Below, one piece after another: positions 44,496 to 54,825 of a stretch of 64,000 bases of DNA (position 1 is its first letter; each line of letters begins with the position of its first letter). The position numbers and the translations under genes were made by a program. The notes below the pieces were generated by a model. It was not told where the DNA came from and did not search any database. It was given only the letters and a program-made list of their open reading frames with translations. The DNA is taken from positions 151,665 through 215,664 of the forward strand of contig NZ_FOLN01000008.1 of assembly GCF_900112395.1 (NCBI RefSeq). Reading direction: 5' to 3'. Source of the stretch: Algibacter lectus (GTDB lineage: Bacteria > Bacteroidota > Bacteroidia > Flavobacteriales > Flavobacteriaceae).

Positions 44496-44966
44496 TTGGA
44501 CTTATTAACAGGAACATACGATTGTAAAGTTGATGCCAAAGGCAGACTTATGATGCCTGCTGCGATAAAAAAGCAGCTTGCGTCGGTGCTAGACGATGGT
44601 TTTGTTTTGCGAAGATCGGTTTTTCAGAAGTGTTTGGAGTTGTATCCAATGCAAGAATGGCAGGCGTTAATGCAGAAAATGAATAAGCTTAATAAGTTCA
44701 AGAAAAAGAACAATGATTTTATTCGAAGATTTACTGCAGGGGCAAAAATTATTGAAGTTGATGTTAATGGGCGCTTATTAGTGCCGAAAGATTTAACAGT
44801 TTTTGCTAACATTTCGAAAAATATTGTAGTGGCTTCGGCAATCAATATTATTGAAATTTGGGATAAAGATTTATATGAACAAGCCATTGATGATGCGGCA
44901 ATCGATTTTGCAGATTTAGCCGAAGAAGTTATGGGGCAAGATGATGAAGACTATGGAATATCATAA
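44496..44966 (+). CDS. mraZ: Transcriptional regulator MraZ
   Basis: 156 residues from TTG 44496 (MDLLTGTYDCKVDAKGRLMMP, matching other MraZ starts). The frame is open to a GTG at 44439, but that lies inside the operator. Two AbrB-like half-domains follow each other, with DAKGRLMMPAAIKKQL and DVNGRLLVPKDL as the two signature segments. MraZ forms ring-shaped oligomers and represses the division and cell-wall operon. It leads that operon here and overlaps rsmH by 14 bp. The acidic tail EVMGQDDEDYGIS is usual. Confidence 0.93.
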   Translation: MDLLTGTYDCKVDAKGRLMMPAAIKKQLASVLDDGFVLRRSVFQKCLELYPMQEWQALMQKMNKLNKFKKKNNDFIRRFTAGAKIIEVDVNGRLLVPKDLTVFANISKNIVVASAINIIEIWDKDLYEQAIDDAAIDFADLAEEVMGQDDEDYGIS

Positions 44967-45849
44967 TCCAGTATTATTAAAAGAAACGGTAGATGGTTTA
45001 AATATTAAACCTGACGGCGTTTATGTTGATGTTACTTTTGGTGGTGGCGGACACAGTAAGGAGATTTTAAAGCGACTTGGTGAGAATGGAAAATTATTTG
45101 CGTTCGATCAAGATTTGGACGCTCTTGAAAATACAATTGACGATACTCGATTTACATTGATAAACGAGAATTTTAGATTTATAAAACGTTTTTTGCGATT
45201 TCATGGTGTAAAAAAAGTGGATGGTGTTTTGGCAGATTTTGGCGTATCGTCACATCAATTTGATGTTGCAGAACGTGGTTTTTCTACTCGGTTTGAGGCT
45301 GATTTAGATATGCGGATGAATCAAGAAAAGGCATTGTCGGCATTTCATGTTATTAATGAATACGAAGAAGGACAATTGAAAGATGTGTTCTTGCAGTATG
45401 GTGAATTGCGTGCGGCGCCTGCTATGGCTAGTTTAATTGTTGCGCATCGTGAAAGTGAATCTATTGTTACAAGTGAACAATTGAAATCTGTTTTGCGAAA
45501 ATTTTTACCGCCAAGACATGAGAATAAAGTTTTAGCTCAAATATATCAGGCTATTAGAATAGAGGTGAATCAAGAAATTGAAGCTCTAAAAGAGTTTTTA
45601 TCTCAAACACCTGAGATTTTGAATGAAAACGGAAGGTTAAGTTTTATATCGTATCATTCTTTAGAAGATAGGTTGGTAAAAAGATTTATTAGAAACGGAC
45701 TGTTTGAGGGAGAGCCAGAACGTGATATGTTTGGCAATTTTGAAGTGCCGCTAAAAAAGGTTGGTGGCTTAATAGTGCCTACTGCTGCAGAGATTAAAAT
45801 AAACAACAGAGCACGAAGTGCAAAGTTAAGGATTGCTACAAAGGCTTAA
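44953..45849 (+). CDS. rsmH: 16S rRNA (cytosine1402-N4)-methyltransferase RsmH
   Basis: 298 residues from ATG 44953 (MEYHNPVLLKETVDGL); the frame begins four codons earlier with two other ATG. The SAM motif is VDVTFGGGGHSKEIL, then FAFDQDLDAL, ADFGVSSHQFD and AERGFSTR. The C-terminal SYHSLEDRLVKRFIRNG is the family signature. It methylates N4 of C1402 in 16S rRNA. Overlap with mraZ implies coupled translation. Confidence 0.96.
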   Translation: MEYHNPVLLKETVDGLNIKPDGVYVDVTFGGGGHSKEILKRLGENGKLFAFDQDLDALENTIDDTRFTLINENFRFIKRFLRFHGVKKVDGVLADFGVSSHQFDVAERGFSTRFEADLDMRMNQEKALSAFHVINEYEEGQLKDVFLQYGELRAAPAMASLIVAHRESESIVTSEQLKSVLRKFLPPRHENKVLAQIYQAIRIEVNQEIEALKEFLSQTPEILNENGRLSFISYHSLEDRLVKRFIRNGLFEGEPERDMFGNFEVPLKKVGGLIVPTAAEIKINNRARSAKLRIATKA

Positions 45850-45972
45850 TTTCAAATAAATAAAACGAGAGTGCTAGATCCAATACCGAATTGAAAAAGG
45901 AGGTTTTTGTGTCTTTAATAATAAGAGTGGTTTTTCCGCTTTTTTGAAAACATCATATTTTAGTCATTAAAG

Positions 45973-46293
45973 GTGAAAAATAATATATACGACATATTAA
46001 AAGGAACATTTTTAGTCAGTGACGATTCGTTTAAGAATTGGCGCATGATTTTATTTGTTTCCGCTTTAGCGATAGTTATGATAGCGAGCTCGCATAGTGC
46101 AGATAAAAAAGTTTACGAAATATCTAAACTTAATAATGAAGTAAAAGAAATGCGTTCGGCATTTGTGGATGGTCGTTCTAAATTGCAGCGTTTAAAAATG
46201 GAATCGACTGTGTTGGCAAAAATGAAAGAAAAAGGTTTGGCGACTTCCACAACGCCAGCAAAAAAGATAAAAGTAAAATCTCAAAATAATTAG
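45973..46293 (+). CDS. ftsL: FtsL-like division protein
   Basis: 106 residues from GTG. One transmembrane helix (about 25-40: MILFVSALAIVMIASSH), then a coiled-coil stretch (KKVYEISKLNNEVKEMRSAFVDGRSKLQRLKMES) and a basic tail. This topology and its place between rsmH and ftsI match FtsL, which links FtsQ and FtsB to FtsW/FtsI. FtsL sequences are poorly conserved, so the name rests on position, size and topology. A 123-bp gap after rsmH has no other gene. Confidence 0.82.
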   Translation: MKNNIYDILKGTFLVSDDSFKNWRMILFVSALAIVMIASSHSADKKVYEISKLNNEVKEMRSAFVDGRSKLQRLKMESTVLAKMKEKGLATSTTPAKKIKVKSQNN

Positions 46294-46299
46294 AATACC

Positions 46300-48312
46300 T
46301 TGGCTGTAAACGATAAGGGCATATTAAATAGACTATATTTTGTAGCGGGATGCATGTTTGTGTTCGGGCTTGCTGTGCTGTTTAAATTGTTCAGTATTCA
46401 GTATTTGCAAGGTGATAAATATAGAGCGCTAGTTGAAAAACGTGATGTTCAAAATATTACTATTCCTGCAAATCGTGGTAACGTGTATTCTGATAATGGT
46501 GGTTTGTTGGCGACATCGATCCCGAAGTACAATATTGCTATAGATGCGGTAGTGTCGCCAACTAAAAAGTTCGAAGAATTTGTTGGGCCGTTGTCCGATT
46601 CGCTTTCTAAATATTCAGGAAAATCATCATCATATTACGAGAAGTCTATTAGAAAAGCACGTGCGAATAAAAATCAATATTTGCTATTAGCAAAAAACAT
46701 TAATTATACCGATTATGTGCGTTTTAGAGGGTTTCCGCTTTTAAAATTAGGCGCAATTCCGGGGGGGCTTATTGTAAGTCAGAAAACAAAGCGTGAATTT
46801 CCAATGGGTGCTATTGCACAACGTTCTATTGGTTACGAGCGATTTGATGACGAAGGAAATGTAACGCGTGCCGGAATCGATGGTGCTTTTGGAGTAAAAT
46901 ATTTACGTGGTACCGATGGTAAGCGTTTAAAGCAAAAAATAGGAAAAAACAAATGGAAACCACTTACCGATTATAACCAAGTGGAGCCAAAAGATGGTTA
47001 TGATGTTTATACGACTATTGATGTAAATATTCAAGATATCGCACATCATTCGTTGTTGGGGCAGTTGGAGTATTACGAGGCTGAGCATGGTTGTGTGGTA
47101 GTTATGGATGTTAAAACTGGCGAAATAAAAGCTATTTCGAATTTAGCAAAAACCAAGAGTGGCGAATATTACGAAAAACGAAATTATGCCGTTTGGGAGT
47201 CGCACGAGCCGGGGTCTACTTTTAAAGTTATGGCGCTTATGGCTGCTCTAGAAGATAAGGTGATTGATACGGCAACGGTTGTAGATACTAGAAAAGGATC
47301 TAAGCGTTTTTACGGAAGAACAATTTATGATTCTCATCATGGTGGTTTCGGTAAAATTTCGGCAGCAAGAGCTTTAGAGGTGTCTTCAAATATTGGTTTA
47401 GCTACAATTATCGATGAGAATTATTCTAAAAATCCTAAGAAATTTATAGATCATATTAAGGATTGGAATCTTGATAAGCCTTTGGGTGTTTCAATTAAAG
47501 GTGAGGGGGATCCTGATATTCCAGAGCCAGGTGATAAAAAATGGAGTAGAAATGCTTTGCCGTCTATGGCTTATGGTTATAACTTAAGTTTAACGCCGTT
47601 GCAAACACTTGCTTTTTATAATGCAATTGCTAATGATGGTGAAATGGTAAAGCCAAGATTTATAAAAGCAGTTAAGGAGTTTGATGAAGAAATTGAGGTT
47701 TTTGAGAAGGAAGTAATTAATAAAAAGATTTGTTCTGATAAGACTTTAGGTGAAATTAGAGAGATATTAAAAAACATAGTGGTGAGAGGTACAGCAAGCA
47801 AGTTGTATTCTCCAAATTTCTCAATGGCAGGGAAAACGGGAACGGCGCAAACAGAGTATTGGATGGCTGATTGGAAAAATAATAAAAGATATATTTCGTC
47901 TTTTGCAGGTTATTTTCCAGCGGAAAACCCAAAATATTCTTGCATTGTAGTTATTCATAAACCAAGTACAAAAAAAGGGTATTACGGGGCCGATGTTACA
48001 GGGCCGGTTTTTAAACGTATTGCGCAAAAAATATTTACAGACACGCCTTTAATAGATGAAGTAAATTCTTTAGATGTAAAAGTTGCTTCTGTAGAAGATG
48101 AGTATAATAAGTTTTACGAAACTACAAAAACATACAAAACCATTATGCCGAATGTTGTAGGCTTGCCTGCTATGGACGCATTAGCGCTTTTAGAAAATAT
48201 GGATGTGAAGGTTAAGGTGAAACTTAACGGAAACGGCGTTGTGAAAGAACAATCAATAAATAAGAGTGCCAAGTTAAAAAACAATCAAACGGTTACATTA
48301 AAAGCATCATGA
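46300..48312 (+). CDS. ftsI: Division-type penicillin-binding protein (FtsI/PBP2x-like) with C-terminal PASTA domain
   Basis: 670 residues from TTG 46300. An N-terminal membrane helix, pedestal domain with IPANRGNVYSDNGGLLAT, then the transpeptidase domain: catalytic Ser in EPGSTFKVM, SSN in EVSSNIG and KTG in AGKTGTAQTE. The last 55 residues form one PASTA domain (MPNVVGLPAMDALALLENM). It crosslinks septal peptidoglycan with FtsW. E. coli FtsI has no PASTA, but such domains occur in Bacteroidota and Firmicutes homologues. It overlaps murE by 4 bp. Confidence 0.94.
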   Translation: MAVNDKGILNRLYFVAGCMFVFGLAVLFKLFSIQYLQGDKYRALVEKRDVQNITIPANRGNVYSDNGGLLATSIPKYNIAIDAVVSPTKKFEEFVGPLSDSLSKYSGKSSSYYEKSIRKARANKNQYLLLAKNINYTDYVRFRGFPLLKLGAIPGGLIVSQKTKREFPMGAIAQRSIGYERFDDEGNVTRAGIDGAFGVKYLRGTDGKRLKQKIGKNKWKPLTDYNQVEPKDGYDVYTTIDVNIQDIAHHSLLGQLEYYEAEHGCVVVMDVKTGEIKAISNLAKTKSGEYYEKRNYAVWESHEPGSTFKVMALMAALEDKVIDTATVVDTRKGSKRFYGRTIYDSHHGGFGKISAARALEVSSNIGLATIIDENYSKNPKKFIDHIKDWNLDKPLGVSIKGEGDPDIPEPGDKKWSRNALPSMAYGYNLSLTPLQTLAFYNAIANDGEMVKPRFIKAVKEFDEEIEVFEKEVINKKICSDKTLGEIREILKNIVVRGTASKLYSPNFSMAGKTGTAQTEYWMADWKNNKRYISSFAGYFPAENPKYSCIVVIHKPSTKKGYYGADVTGPVFKRIAQKIFTDTPLIDEVNSLDVKVASVEDEYNKFYETTKTYKTIMPNVVGLPAMDALALLENMDVKVKVKLNGNGVVKEQSINKSAKLKNNQTVTLKAS

Positions 48313-49772
48313 GTTTATTAAAAGACATATTGTATAAGGTTACTTTAAATGCTGTTGTTGGAAACACGAGCATGGATGTAAACAACATTCATTTCGATTC
48401 GCGCAACATTGTTAAAGGTGATGTGTTTGTGGCTATCCGTGGCAGTGTTGTGGATGGGCATAATTATATAGATGTGGCTATTAAAAATGGTGCGACTGCA
48501 ATAGTTTGTGAAGCGACTCCGGAAGATGTTGTTGATGGTATAACTTATGTAGAAGTTGATAATTCTAGTAAAGCTATGGCTATTATGGCATCTAATTTTT
48601 ATGGTGTGCCATCCGAGAATTTAAAACTTGTTGGTGTTACTGGTACTAACGGAAAAACAACAGTTGCTAGTTTGTTGTTTCAGTTGTTTAAAAACGCCGG
48701 TTTTAAGGTTGGTTTGCTTTCAACTGTAAAAATTATGGTAGATACTGTAGAGTATAAAGCAACCCACACTACGCCAGATTCTTTAACTATTAATAAGTAT
48801 TTAAAGGAGATGAATGCTGCAGGTGTCGAGTTTTGTTTTATGGAAGTTAGCTCGCACGGTATTCATCAATTTAGAACAGAAGGGTTACATTTTGAAGGCG
48901 GGATATTTACCAATTTATCGCACGATCATTTAGATTATCATAACACTTTTGCAGAGTATCGCGATGTTAAAAAACGTTTTTTCGACGGTCTACCATCAAC
49001 AGCTTTTGCGTTAGTGAATACCGATGATAAAAATGGAGCAATTATGCTTCAGAATACAAAAGCTAAAAAACAGACATACGCCTTAAAAGGCTATGCTGAT
49101 TATAAAGCACAAATTTTAGAAAACAGATTAAGCGGTTTATTGCTTAAGGTGAATGATAGTGAGGTTTGGACACGGTTAATCGGGAATTTTAATGCTTATA
49201 ATGTATTAGCTATTTATGCTACAGCGGAATTGTTAGGGCTCGAAAAAGTAGAAATCCTTCGTTTAATTAGTGATTTGGAAAGCGTGAGCGGACGATTTCA
49301 GTATTTAATTTCAGATGAAAAAATAACAGCGATTGTTGATTATGCACACACACCTGATGCATTGAAAAATGTATTGGAAACTATAAATAGTATTCGTACT
49401 AAAAATGAAGAGCTCATTACCGTTGTTGGTTGTGGTGGAGATCGTGATAAAACAAAGCGTCCAAAAATGGGGCATATCGCTACGGCGTTAAGCACAAAGG
49501 TAATTTTTACGAGTGATAATCCGCGAAGTGAAGAGCCACAAGCTATTTTAGACGATATAGAAAAAGGGGTAGAACCTCAAAATTATAAAAAGGCCTTAAC
49601 GATTTCAGATAGAAAACAAGCCATTAAAGCGGCTTGCCAAATGGCGCAACCTAACGATATTATTTTAATCGCAGGAAAGGGGCATGAAGATTATCAGGAA
49701 ATTAAAGGAGAACGTTTTCATTTTGATGATTATGAAACCGTGCAAGAGATATTAAAGCAATTACAGAAGTAA
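48309..49772 (+). CDS. murE: UDP-MurNAc-tripeptide synthetase (meso-diaminopimelate-adding)
   Basis: 487 residues. MurE adds the third stem-peptide residue in peptidoglycan synthesis. P-loop VTGTNGKTTVASL, the carbamylated Lys region and YAHTPDAL are present. The specificity loop is DNPRSEE, which selects meso-diaminopimelate rather than lysine. The start overlaps the ftsI stop (ATGA). It lies 16 bp before mraY. murF does not follow, unlike many clusters. Confidence 0.96.
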   Translation: MSLLKDILYKVTLNAVVGNTSMDVNNIHFDSRNIVKGDVFVAIRGSVVDGHNYIDVAIKNGATAIVCEATPEDVVDGITYVEVDNSSKAMAIMASNFYGVPSENLKLVGVTGTNGKTTVASLLFQLFKNAGFKVGLLSTVKIMVDTVEYKATHTTPDSLTINKYLKEMNAAGVEFCFMEVSSHGIHQFRTEGLHFEGGIFTNLSHDHLDYHNTFAEYRDVKKRFFDGLPSTAFALVNTDDKNGAIMLQNTKAKKQTYALKGYADYKAQILENRLSGLLLKVNDSEVWTRLIGNFNAYNVLAIYATAELLGLEKVEILRLISDLESVSGRFQYLISDEKITAIVDYAHTPDALKNVLETINSIRTKNEELITVVGCGGDRDKTKRPKMGHIATALSTKVIFTSDNPRSEEPQAILDDIEKGVEPQNYKKALTISDRKQAIKAACQMAQPNDIILIAGKGHEDYQEIKGERFHFDDYETVQEILKQLQK

Positions 49773-49788
49773 TTAAAATAGATAAAGA

Positions 49789-51030
49789 ATGCTGTATTAC
49801 TTATTCGAATATTTAGAAAAACAGTTCCAGTTTCCTGGGGCATCACTCTTTGGGTTTTTAACCTTTAGAGCAGCATTGGCTATGATTTTTGCTTTGCTTT
49901 TTTCAACAATTTACGGTAAAAAAATAATTAGCTTTTTATCTAGAAAGCAAATGGGAGAAACCATTCGCGATTTAGGTTTAGACGGTCAAAAGGAAAAAGC
50001 CGGTACACCTACAATGGGTGGAATTATTATCATTCTAGCAACGTTGATCCCTGTGTTGTTATTAGCAAAGCTTTCAAATATTTACATCATTTTATTAATA
50101 GTAACCACTATTTGGATGGGGATTATTGGTTTTATAGACGATTATTTAAAGAAGTTTAAAAATGATAAAGACGGTTTAAAAGGGCGTTTTAAAATTTTAG
50201 GACAAGTTGGTTTGGGAATTATAGTGGGTAGCACATTGTTTTTTCATCAAGATGTTACTATGAAGGAAAAATTGCCAATAGAGCAACAACGAGCATTATT
50301 GGTAGAAAATCCGGATATAGCGCCGTCGAAGTTGTTCGCGGCCGAAATGAAATCGACTAAAACAACCATTCCTTTTGTGAAAGGAAACGAGATTGAATAT
50401 GCGAAGTTAATCACATGGATTAGTCCAGATTTAGAAAAGTACGCTTGGATTATTTTTATTCTAGTTACCATTTTTATAATAGCCGCAGTTTCAAATGGTG
50501 CTAATTTAACCGATGGAATCGATGGTCTCGCGGCAGGAACATCGGCTATTATTGTGCTTACATTGGGGATTTTTGCTTGGGTTTCTGGTAATATTATTTT
50601 CTCAGAATATCTCAATATTATGTATATCCCACGTGTTGAAGAAATTACAATTTATATCGCTGCCTTTGTAGGTGCGCTAATTGGTTTTCTTTGGTATAAT
50701 ACCTATCCGGCACAGGTTTTTATGGGAGATACAGGTAGTTTAACTATTGGAGGTATTATTGCTGTAATTGCTATTGCGGTGCGTAAAGAATGGTTAATAC
50801 CGGTGCTTTGCGGAATCTTTTTAGCTGAAAACTTATCGGTAGTAATGCAGGTAAGTTGGTTTAAGTATACAAAGAAGAAATATGGTGAAGGCCGACGCAT
50901 TTTCAAAATGTCGCCATTGCATCATCATTATCAAAAATCGGGATATCACGAAAGTAAAATTGTAACACGATTCTGGATTGTTGGTATTTTGCTAGCTATT
51001 CTTTCAATTGTAACATTAAAAATTAGATAG
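49789..51030 (+). CDS. mraY: Phospho-N-acetylmuramoyl-pentapeptide transferase MraY with a long insert
   Basis: 413 residues against about 360 in E. coli. About 10 membrane helices. Active-site segments [24 protein letters not shown] and [13 protein letters not shown] are present, with the Asp and His clusters intact. The extra length is a stretch at about 155-215 ([15 protein letters not shown] to [13 protein letters not shown]) placed between helices, probably an extracytoplasmic loop. MraY makes lipid I at the inner membrane. Confidence 0.96.
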   Translation: MLYYLFEYLEKQFQFPGASLFGFLTFRAALAMIFALLFSTIYGKKIISFLSRKQMGETIRDLGLDGQKEKAGTPTMGGIIIILATLIPVLLLAKLSNIYIILLIVTTIWMGIIGFIDDYLKKFKNDKDGLKGRFKILGQVGLGIIVGSTLFFHQDVTMKEKLPIEQQRALLVENPDIAPSKLFAAEMKSTKTTIPFVKGNEIEYAKLITWISPDLEKYAWIIFILVTIFIIAAVSNGANLTDGIDGLAAGTSAIIVLTLGIFAWVSGNIIFSEYLNIMYIPRVEEITIYIAAFVGALIGFLWYNTYPAQVFMGDTGSLTIGGIIAVIAIAVRKEWLIPVLCGIFLAENLSVVMQVSWFKYTKKKYGEGRRIFKMSPLHHHYQKSGYHESKIVTRFWIVGILLAILSIVTLKIR

Positions 51031-51079
51031 TAAATGTATGGTTTCCGCGAAAGCGTAGATTATATAAAATGATAAAGAA

Positions 51080-52420
51080 ATGGCAGAACAAAGACTAGTC
51101 ATATTAGGAGGAGGAGAAAGTGGTGTAGGAACTGCGCTTTTGGCTAAAACTAAAGGCTTCGACGTTTTTGTTTCCGATAAGGGAAAAATAAAAGAAAATT
51201 ATAAACAAGTTCTTGTACAAAATGATATTGAATGGGAAGATGAGAATCATTCTGAAGAAAAAATTCTGAATGCTAACATCGTCATGAAAAGTCCTGGTAT
51301 TCCTGATAAAGCGCCTTTGGTAAAACAAATTCGTGAAAAGGGAATTAAGGTGGTTTCGGAAATTGAATTTGCAGCCCAATATACCAATGCAACAATTATT
51401 GGTATTACGGGAAGTAATGGTAAAACAACAACGGCAACACTGGCGCATCACATTTTAAAAGAAGAATTGAATGTGGGGTTGGCTGGTAATATTGGCGATA
51501 GTTTTGCTAAGCAAGTTCTAGAAGAAGATTTTGATAATTACGTGCTAGAAATTAGTAGTTTTCAGTTGGATGATATTATCGACTTTAAACCTAAAATAGC
51601 TGTAATAACAAATATTACTCCAGATCATTTAGATCGATACGATTATAAATTTGAAAATTATATCGCATCTAAATTTCGAATTGCCAAAAACCAGAGTAAG
51701 GACGATTATTTAATTTATGATGCCGATGACGAGGTGATTGTAGATTATTTAAAAAAGAATCCGGTTCAATCAACATTATTGCCGTTTTCATTAGTGAAAA
51801 CAATAGAGAATGGCGCGTATTTAGACAAAGAAAATAACATTAAAATAACAATAGATAACACCCAAATAATTATGCCAACAAACAAAATAGCATTAGAAGG
51901 AAAACACAACGTAAAGAACGCTATGGCGGCTTCTACTGTTGCGCATTTACTAAAAATTAGAAAACAAACCATTCGTGAGAGTTTAGAAAACTTTCAGGGT
52001 GTAGAACATAGATTAGAGCAAGTTTTAAAAATAAATAAAGTACAGTATATCAACGATTCTAAGGCAACCAATGTAAATGCTACATATTTTGCTTTAGAGA
52101 GTATGAGTGCACCAACAGTTTGGATTGTTGGAGGTGTAGATAAGGGTAATAATTACCAAGAGTTGTTTCAGTTTGTAAACGAAAAAGTGAAAGCTATTAT
52201 TTGTTTAGGTGCAGAAAACGAGACTTTAATGAGCACTTTTGGAAATATGGTGGATGTTATTGTTGAAACTCAGTTTATGAGTGAAGCAGTAAAAATTGCT
52301 TATAAATTAGCTGAATCTGGCGATAACGTATTGTTGTCTCCGGCTTGTGCAAGCTTCGATTTATTTGAAAATTACGAAGATAGAGGTCGTCAGTTTAAAA
52401 ACGCGGTTAGAAATTTATAA
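51080..52420 (+). CDS. murD: UDP-N-acetylmuramoyl-L-alanine--D-glutamate ligase
   Basis: 446 residues. An N-terminal Rossmann-like domain (LVILGGGESGVGTALLAK), then P-loop GITGSNGKTTTATL and central ligase domain with EISSFQLDDI and NITPDHLDRYDY, and the C-terminal domain with YINDSKATNVNAT and LLSPACASFDLFENYEDRG. MurD adds D-Glu to the stem peptide. All catalytic segments are intact. It is 49 bp after mraY. Confidence 0.97.
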   Translation: MAEQRLVILGGGESGVGTALLAKTKGFDVFVSDKGKIKENYKQVLVQNDIEWEDENHSEEKILNANIVMKSPGIPDKAPLVKQIREKGIKVVSEIEFAAQYTNATIIGITGSNGKTTTATLAHHILKEELNVGLAGNIGDSFAKQVLEEDFDNYVLEISSFQLDDIIDFKPKIAVITNITPDHLDRYDYKFENYIASKFRIAKNQSKDDYLIYDADDEVIVDYLKKNPVQSTLLPFSLVKTIENGAYLDKENNIKITIDNTQIIMPTNKIALEGKHNVKNAMAASTVAHLLKIRKQTIRESLENFQGVEHRLEQVLKINKVQYINDSKATNVNATYFALESMSAPTVWIVGGVDKGNNYQELFQFVNEKVKAIICLGAENETLMSTFGNMVDVIVETQFMSEAVKIAYKLAESGDNVLLSPACASFDLFENYEDRGRQFKNAVRNL

Positions 52421-52479
52421 AACACTTAATGCTGTATAATAAGCGGAATAATAGAAAAGCGAGATAAGAAAAAAAGTAA

Positions 52480-53673
52480 ATGCAAACGCTATTTAAAAAT
52501 ATAAAGGGAGATCGATTAATTTGGGCCATTGTAGCGCTACTAGCTATATTGTCCTTTCTGCCTGTGTACAGTGCGGCGAGCGATTTGGCATATAGTAAAT
52601 ACGATGGAAATACATTTATTTCGTTCGTAAAACACTTTATGCATTTGGTTTTAGGGTTTGCAATTATGTATGGAGTGCACAAAATTCCGTACCGTTATTT
52701 TAAGGGGCTGTCATTAGTGATGCTACCTGTGGTTGGGGTTTTGTTATTAATTACCATGGCTCAAGGCACGGTAATGGGTGGTGCAAGTGCGAGTCGATGG
52801 ATTAAAATACCGGTTGTAGGTTTGTCTTTCCAGACATCTACTTTGGCCTTTGTGGTTTTAATGGTTTATGTGGCGCGATATATGTCGAAAGTAAAAGATG
52901 AAGTCATAACATTCAAGGCTTCTATTTTGCCGCTTTGGGCACCTGTATTTATTGTGCTGGCTTTAATTTTACCGTCTAACTTTTCTACGGCTGCTATTAT
53001 GTTTTTAATGGTAATGATTTTGGTGTTTTTAGGAGGTTATCCCGTGCGTTATATGGCTATTATCTTGGGTTCGGGCTTAGTTGCTTTAATACTCTTTATT
53101 ATGGTAGCTAAATTAACAACAGGGCCTTTAAATGTTAAAGTAACAACTTGGGAGAATAGAATTAAGAATTATTCTGATAGTGAAGATACTGATGCCGATT
53201 ATCAAATAGAAAAAGCGAAAATAGCTATTGCTTCTGGAGGAATTACTGGTGTTGGACCAGGTAAGAGTATTCAGAAACATGCTTTGCCTCAATCGTCTTC
53301 CGATTTTATTTTTGCTATAATTATTGAAGAATACGGTTTAATTGGAGGTTTTTCAATCATGATTTTATACATGTGGTTATTGTTTAGAGTGGTAATTGTT
53401 TCTCAAAAATCGGATACTATTTTCGGGAAATTATTGGTGTTAGGCGTTGGGTTGCCTATTGTTTTTCAAGCTTTAATAAATATGGCTGTTGCTGTAGAGC
53501 TATTTCCTGTAACGGGGCAAACGTTACCATTAGTTAGTAGTGGTGGAACATCTATTTGGATGACCTGTTTAGCTATAGGTATTATACTTAGCGTAAGTGC
53601 TAAGCGTGAAGAAATGAAGGAAAAAGAAATAAATGAAGATAATCCGTTAGAGATTCTTTCGGAGGCTATATAA
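52480..53673 (+). CDS. ftsW: Septal peptidoglycan glycosyltransferase FtsW (SEDS)
   Basis: 397 residues with about 10 transmembrane helices. The SEDS signature appears as GPGKSIQKHALPQSSSDFI, with the conserved Asp in QSSSDFIFA, and the C-terminal FPVTGQTLPLVSSGGTS. FtsW polymerises glycan strands at the septum together with FtsI. The motif KIPVVGLSFQTS in the first third corresponds to the usual P-loop-like segment of SEDS proteins. It sits between murD and murG. Confidence 0.95.
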   Translation: MQTLFKNIKGDRLIWAIVALLAILSFLPVYSAASDLAYSKYDGNTFISFVKHFMHLVLGFAIMYGVHKIPYRYFKGLSLVMLPVVGVLLLITMAQGTVMGGASASRWIKIPVVGLSFQTSTLAFVVLMVYVARYMSKVKDEVITFKASILPLWAPVFIVLALILPSNFSTAAIMFLMVMILVFLGGYPVRYMAIILGSGLVALILFIMVAKLTTGPLNVKVTTWENRIKNYSDSEDTDADYQIEKAKIAIASGGITGVGPGKSIQKHALPQSSSDFIFAIIIEEYGLIGGFSIMILYMWLLFRVVIVSQKSDTIFGKLLVLGVGLPIVFQALINMAVAVELFPVTGQTLPLVSSGGTSIWMTCLAIGIILSVSAKREEMKEKEINEDNPLEILSEAI

Positions 53674-53730
53674 ATATTGAATTAAAAAAGAAAAGAAATT
53701 TTCCCTTTGCGAGGAAAAGTTTAAAAAGGA

Positions 53731-54825
53731 ATGAAACCATATAAAATTATATTATCTGGAGGTGGAACAGGCGGACATATTTATCCGGCTATCGCTATTG
53801 CAAACGAATTAAAGTTGCGTTATCCTGATGCTCAATTTTTGTTTGTTGGTGCAAGCGATCGTATGGAAATGGAAAAGGTACCACAAGCCGGTTTTGATAT
53901 TAAAGGACTTTGGATTTCGGGTATTCAGCGTAAGCTAACCTTTAAGAATTTAATGTTTCCGTTTAAGTTAATTAGTAGTTTGTGGAAAGCTAATACAATT
54001 CTGAGACGTTTTAAGCCGGATGTGGCTATTGGAACGGGCGGATTTGCAAGCGGACCATTATTGCAAATTGCAAACTCTAAAGGAGTGCCTACTTTAATTC
54101 AGGAACAAAATTCGTATCCAGGAATTACAAATAAATTTTTAGCTAAAAAAGCTAAAAAAATATGTGTAGCCTATGATAATTTAGAACGATTTTTTCCTCA
54201 AGATAAAATTATAAAAACTGGCAATCCGGTGCGCCAAGGTTTGTTAGATATTGATACCAAAAGAGAAGAGGCGATAAAGCATTTCGATTTAAAACCGGGT
54301 AAAGTAACTCTTTTGGTTATTGGTGGTAGTTTAGGTGCGAGACGCATTAATCAATTAATCGAGAAGAAATTAGATTTTCTCGACACACAGAATGTACAAA
54401 TTATTTGGCAATGTGGTAAATTATATTACCAACAATATAAAATTTATGGTAATATAAAAAATGTGCAAGTTCATGAGTTTTTAAACAACATGGATTTAGC
54501 CTATGCTGCTGCAGATGTGGTGATTTCGAGAGCGGGAGCGAGTTCTGTTTCGGAACTTTGTATTGTTGGAAAACCAGTGATTTTTATTCCATCGCCAAAT
54601 GTTGCTGAAGATCATCAGACCAAAAACGCTATGGCTGTCGTAGATAAAGATGCGGCCATGATTATTAAAGAGGAAGATTTGGATGCCGATTTTCAAAATA
54701 AGTTCTCGCAACTTATTGCAGCACCCGTTCGTCAAGCAGAATTAGGACGAAACATAAAAGAATTGGCATTAGTAAATGCAACAAAAGATATAGTAAATGA
54801 GGTTGAAAAACTTCTAAAGAAATAA
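53731..54825 (+). CDS. murG: UDP-GlcNAc:undecaprenyl-PP-MurNAc-pentapeptide GlcNAc transferase
   Basis: 364 residues, GT28 family. The N-terminal donor loop [18 protein letters not shown], the acceptor region [11 protein letters not shown] and [19 protein letters not shown], then the C-terminal [10 protein letters not shown] and [11 protein letters not shown]. MurG makes lipid II on the inner face of the membrane. It starts 58 bp after ftsW and ends one base before murC. Confidence 0.97.
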   Translation: MKPYKIILSGGGTGGHIYPAIAIANELKLRYPDAQFLFVGASDRMEMEKVPQAGFDIKGLWISGIQRKLTFKNLMFPFKLISSLWKANTILRRFKPDVAIGTGGFASGPLLQIANSKGVPTLIQEQNSYPGITNKFLAKKAKKICVAYDNLERFFPQDKIIKTGNPVRQGLLDIDTKREEAIKHFDLKPGKVTLLVIGGSLGARRINQLIEKKLDFLDTQNVQIIWQCGKLYYQQYKIYGNIKNVQVHEFLNNMDLAYAAADVVISRAGASSVSELCIVGKPVIFIPSPNVAEDHQTKNAMAVVDKDAAMIIKEEDLDADFQNKFSQLIAAPVRQAELGRNIKELALVNATKDIVNEVEKLLKK

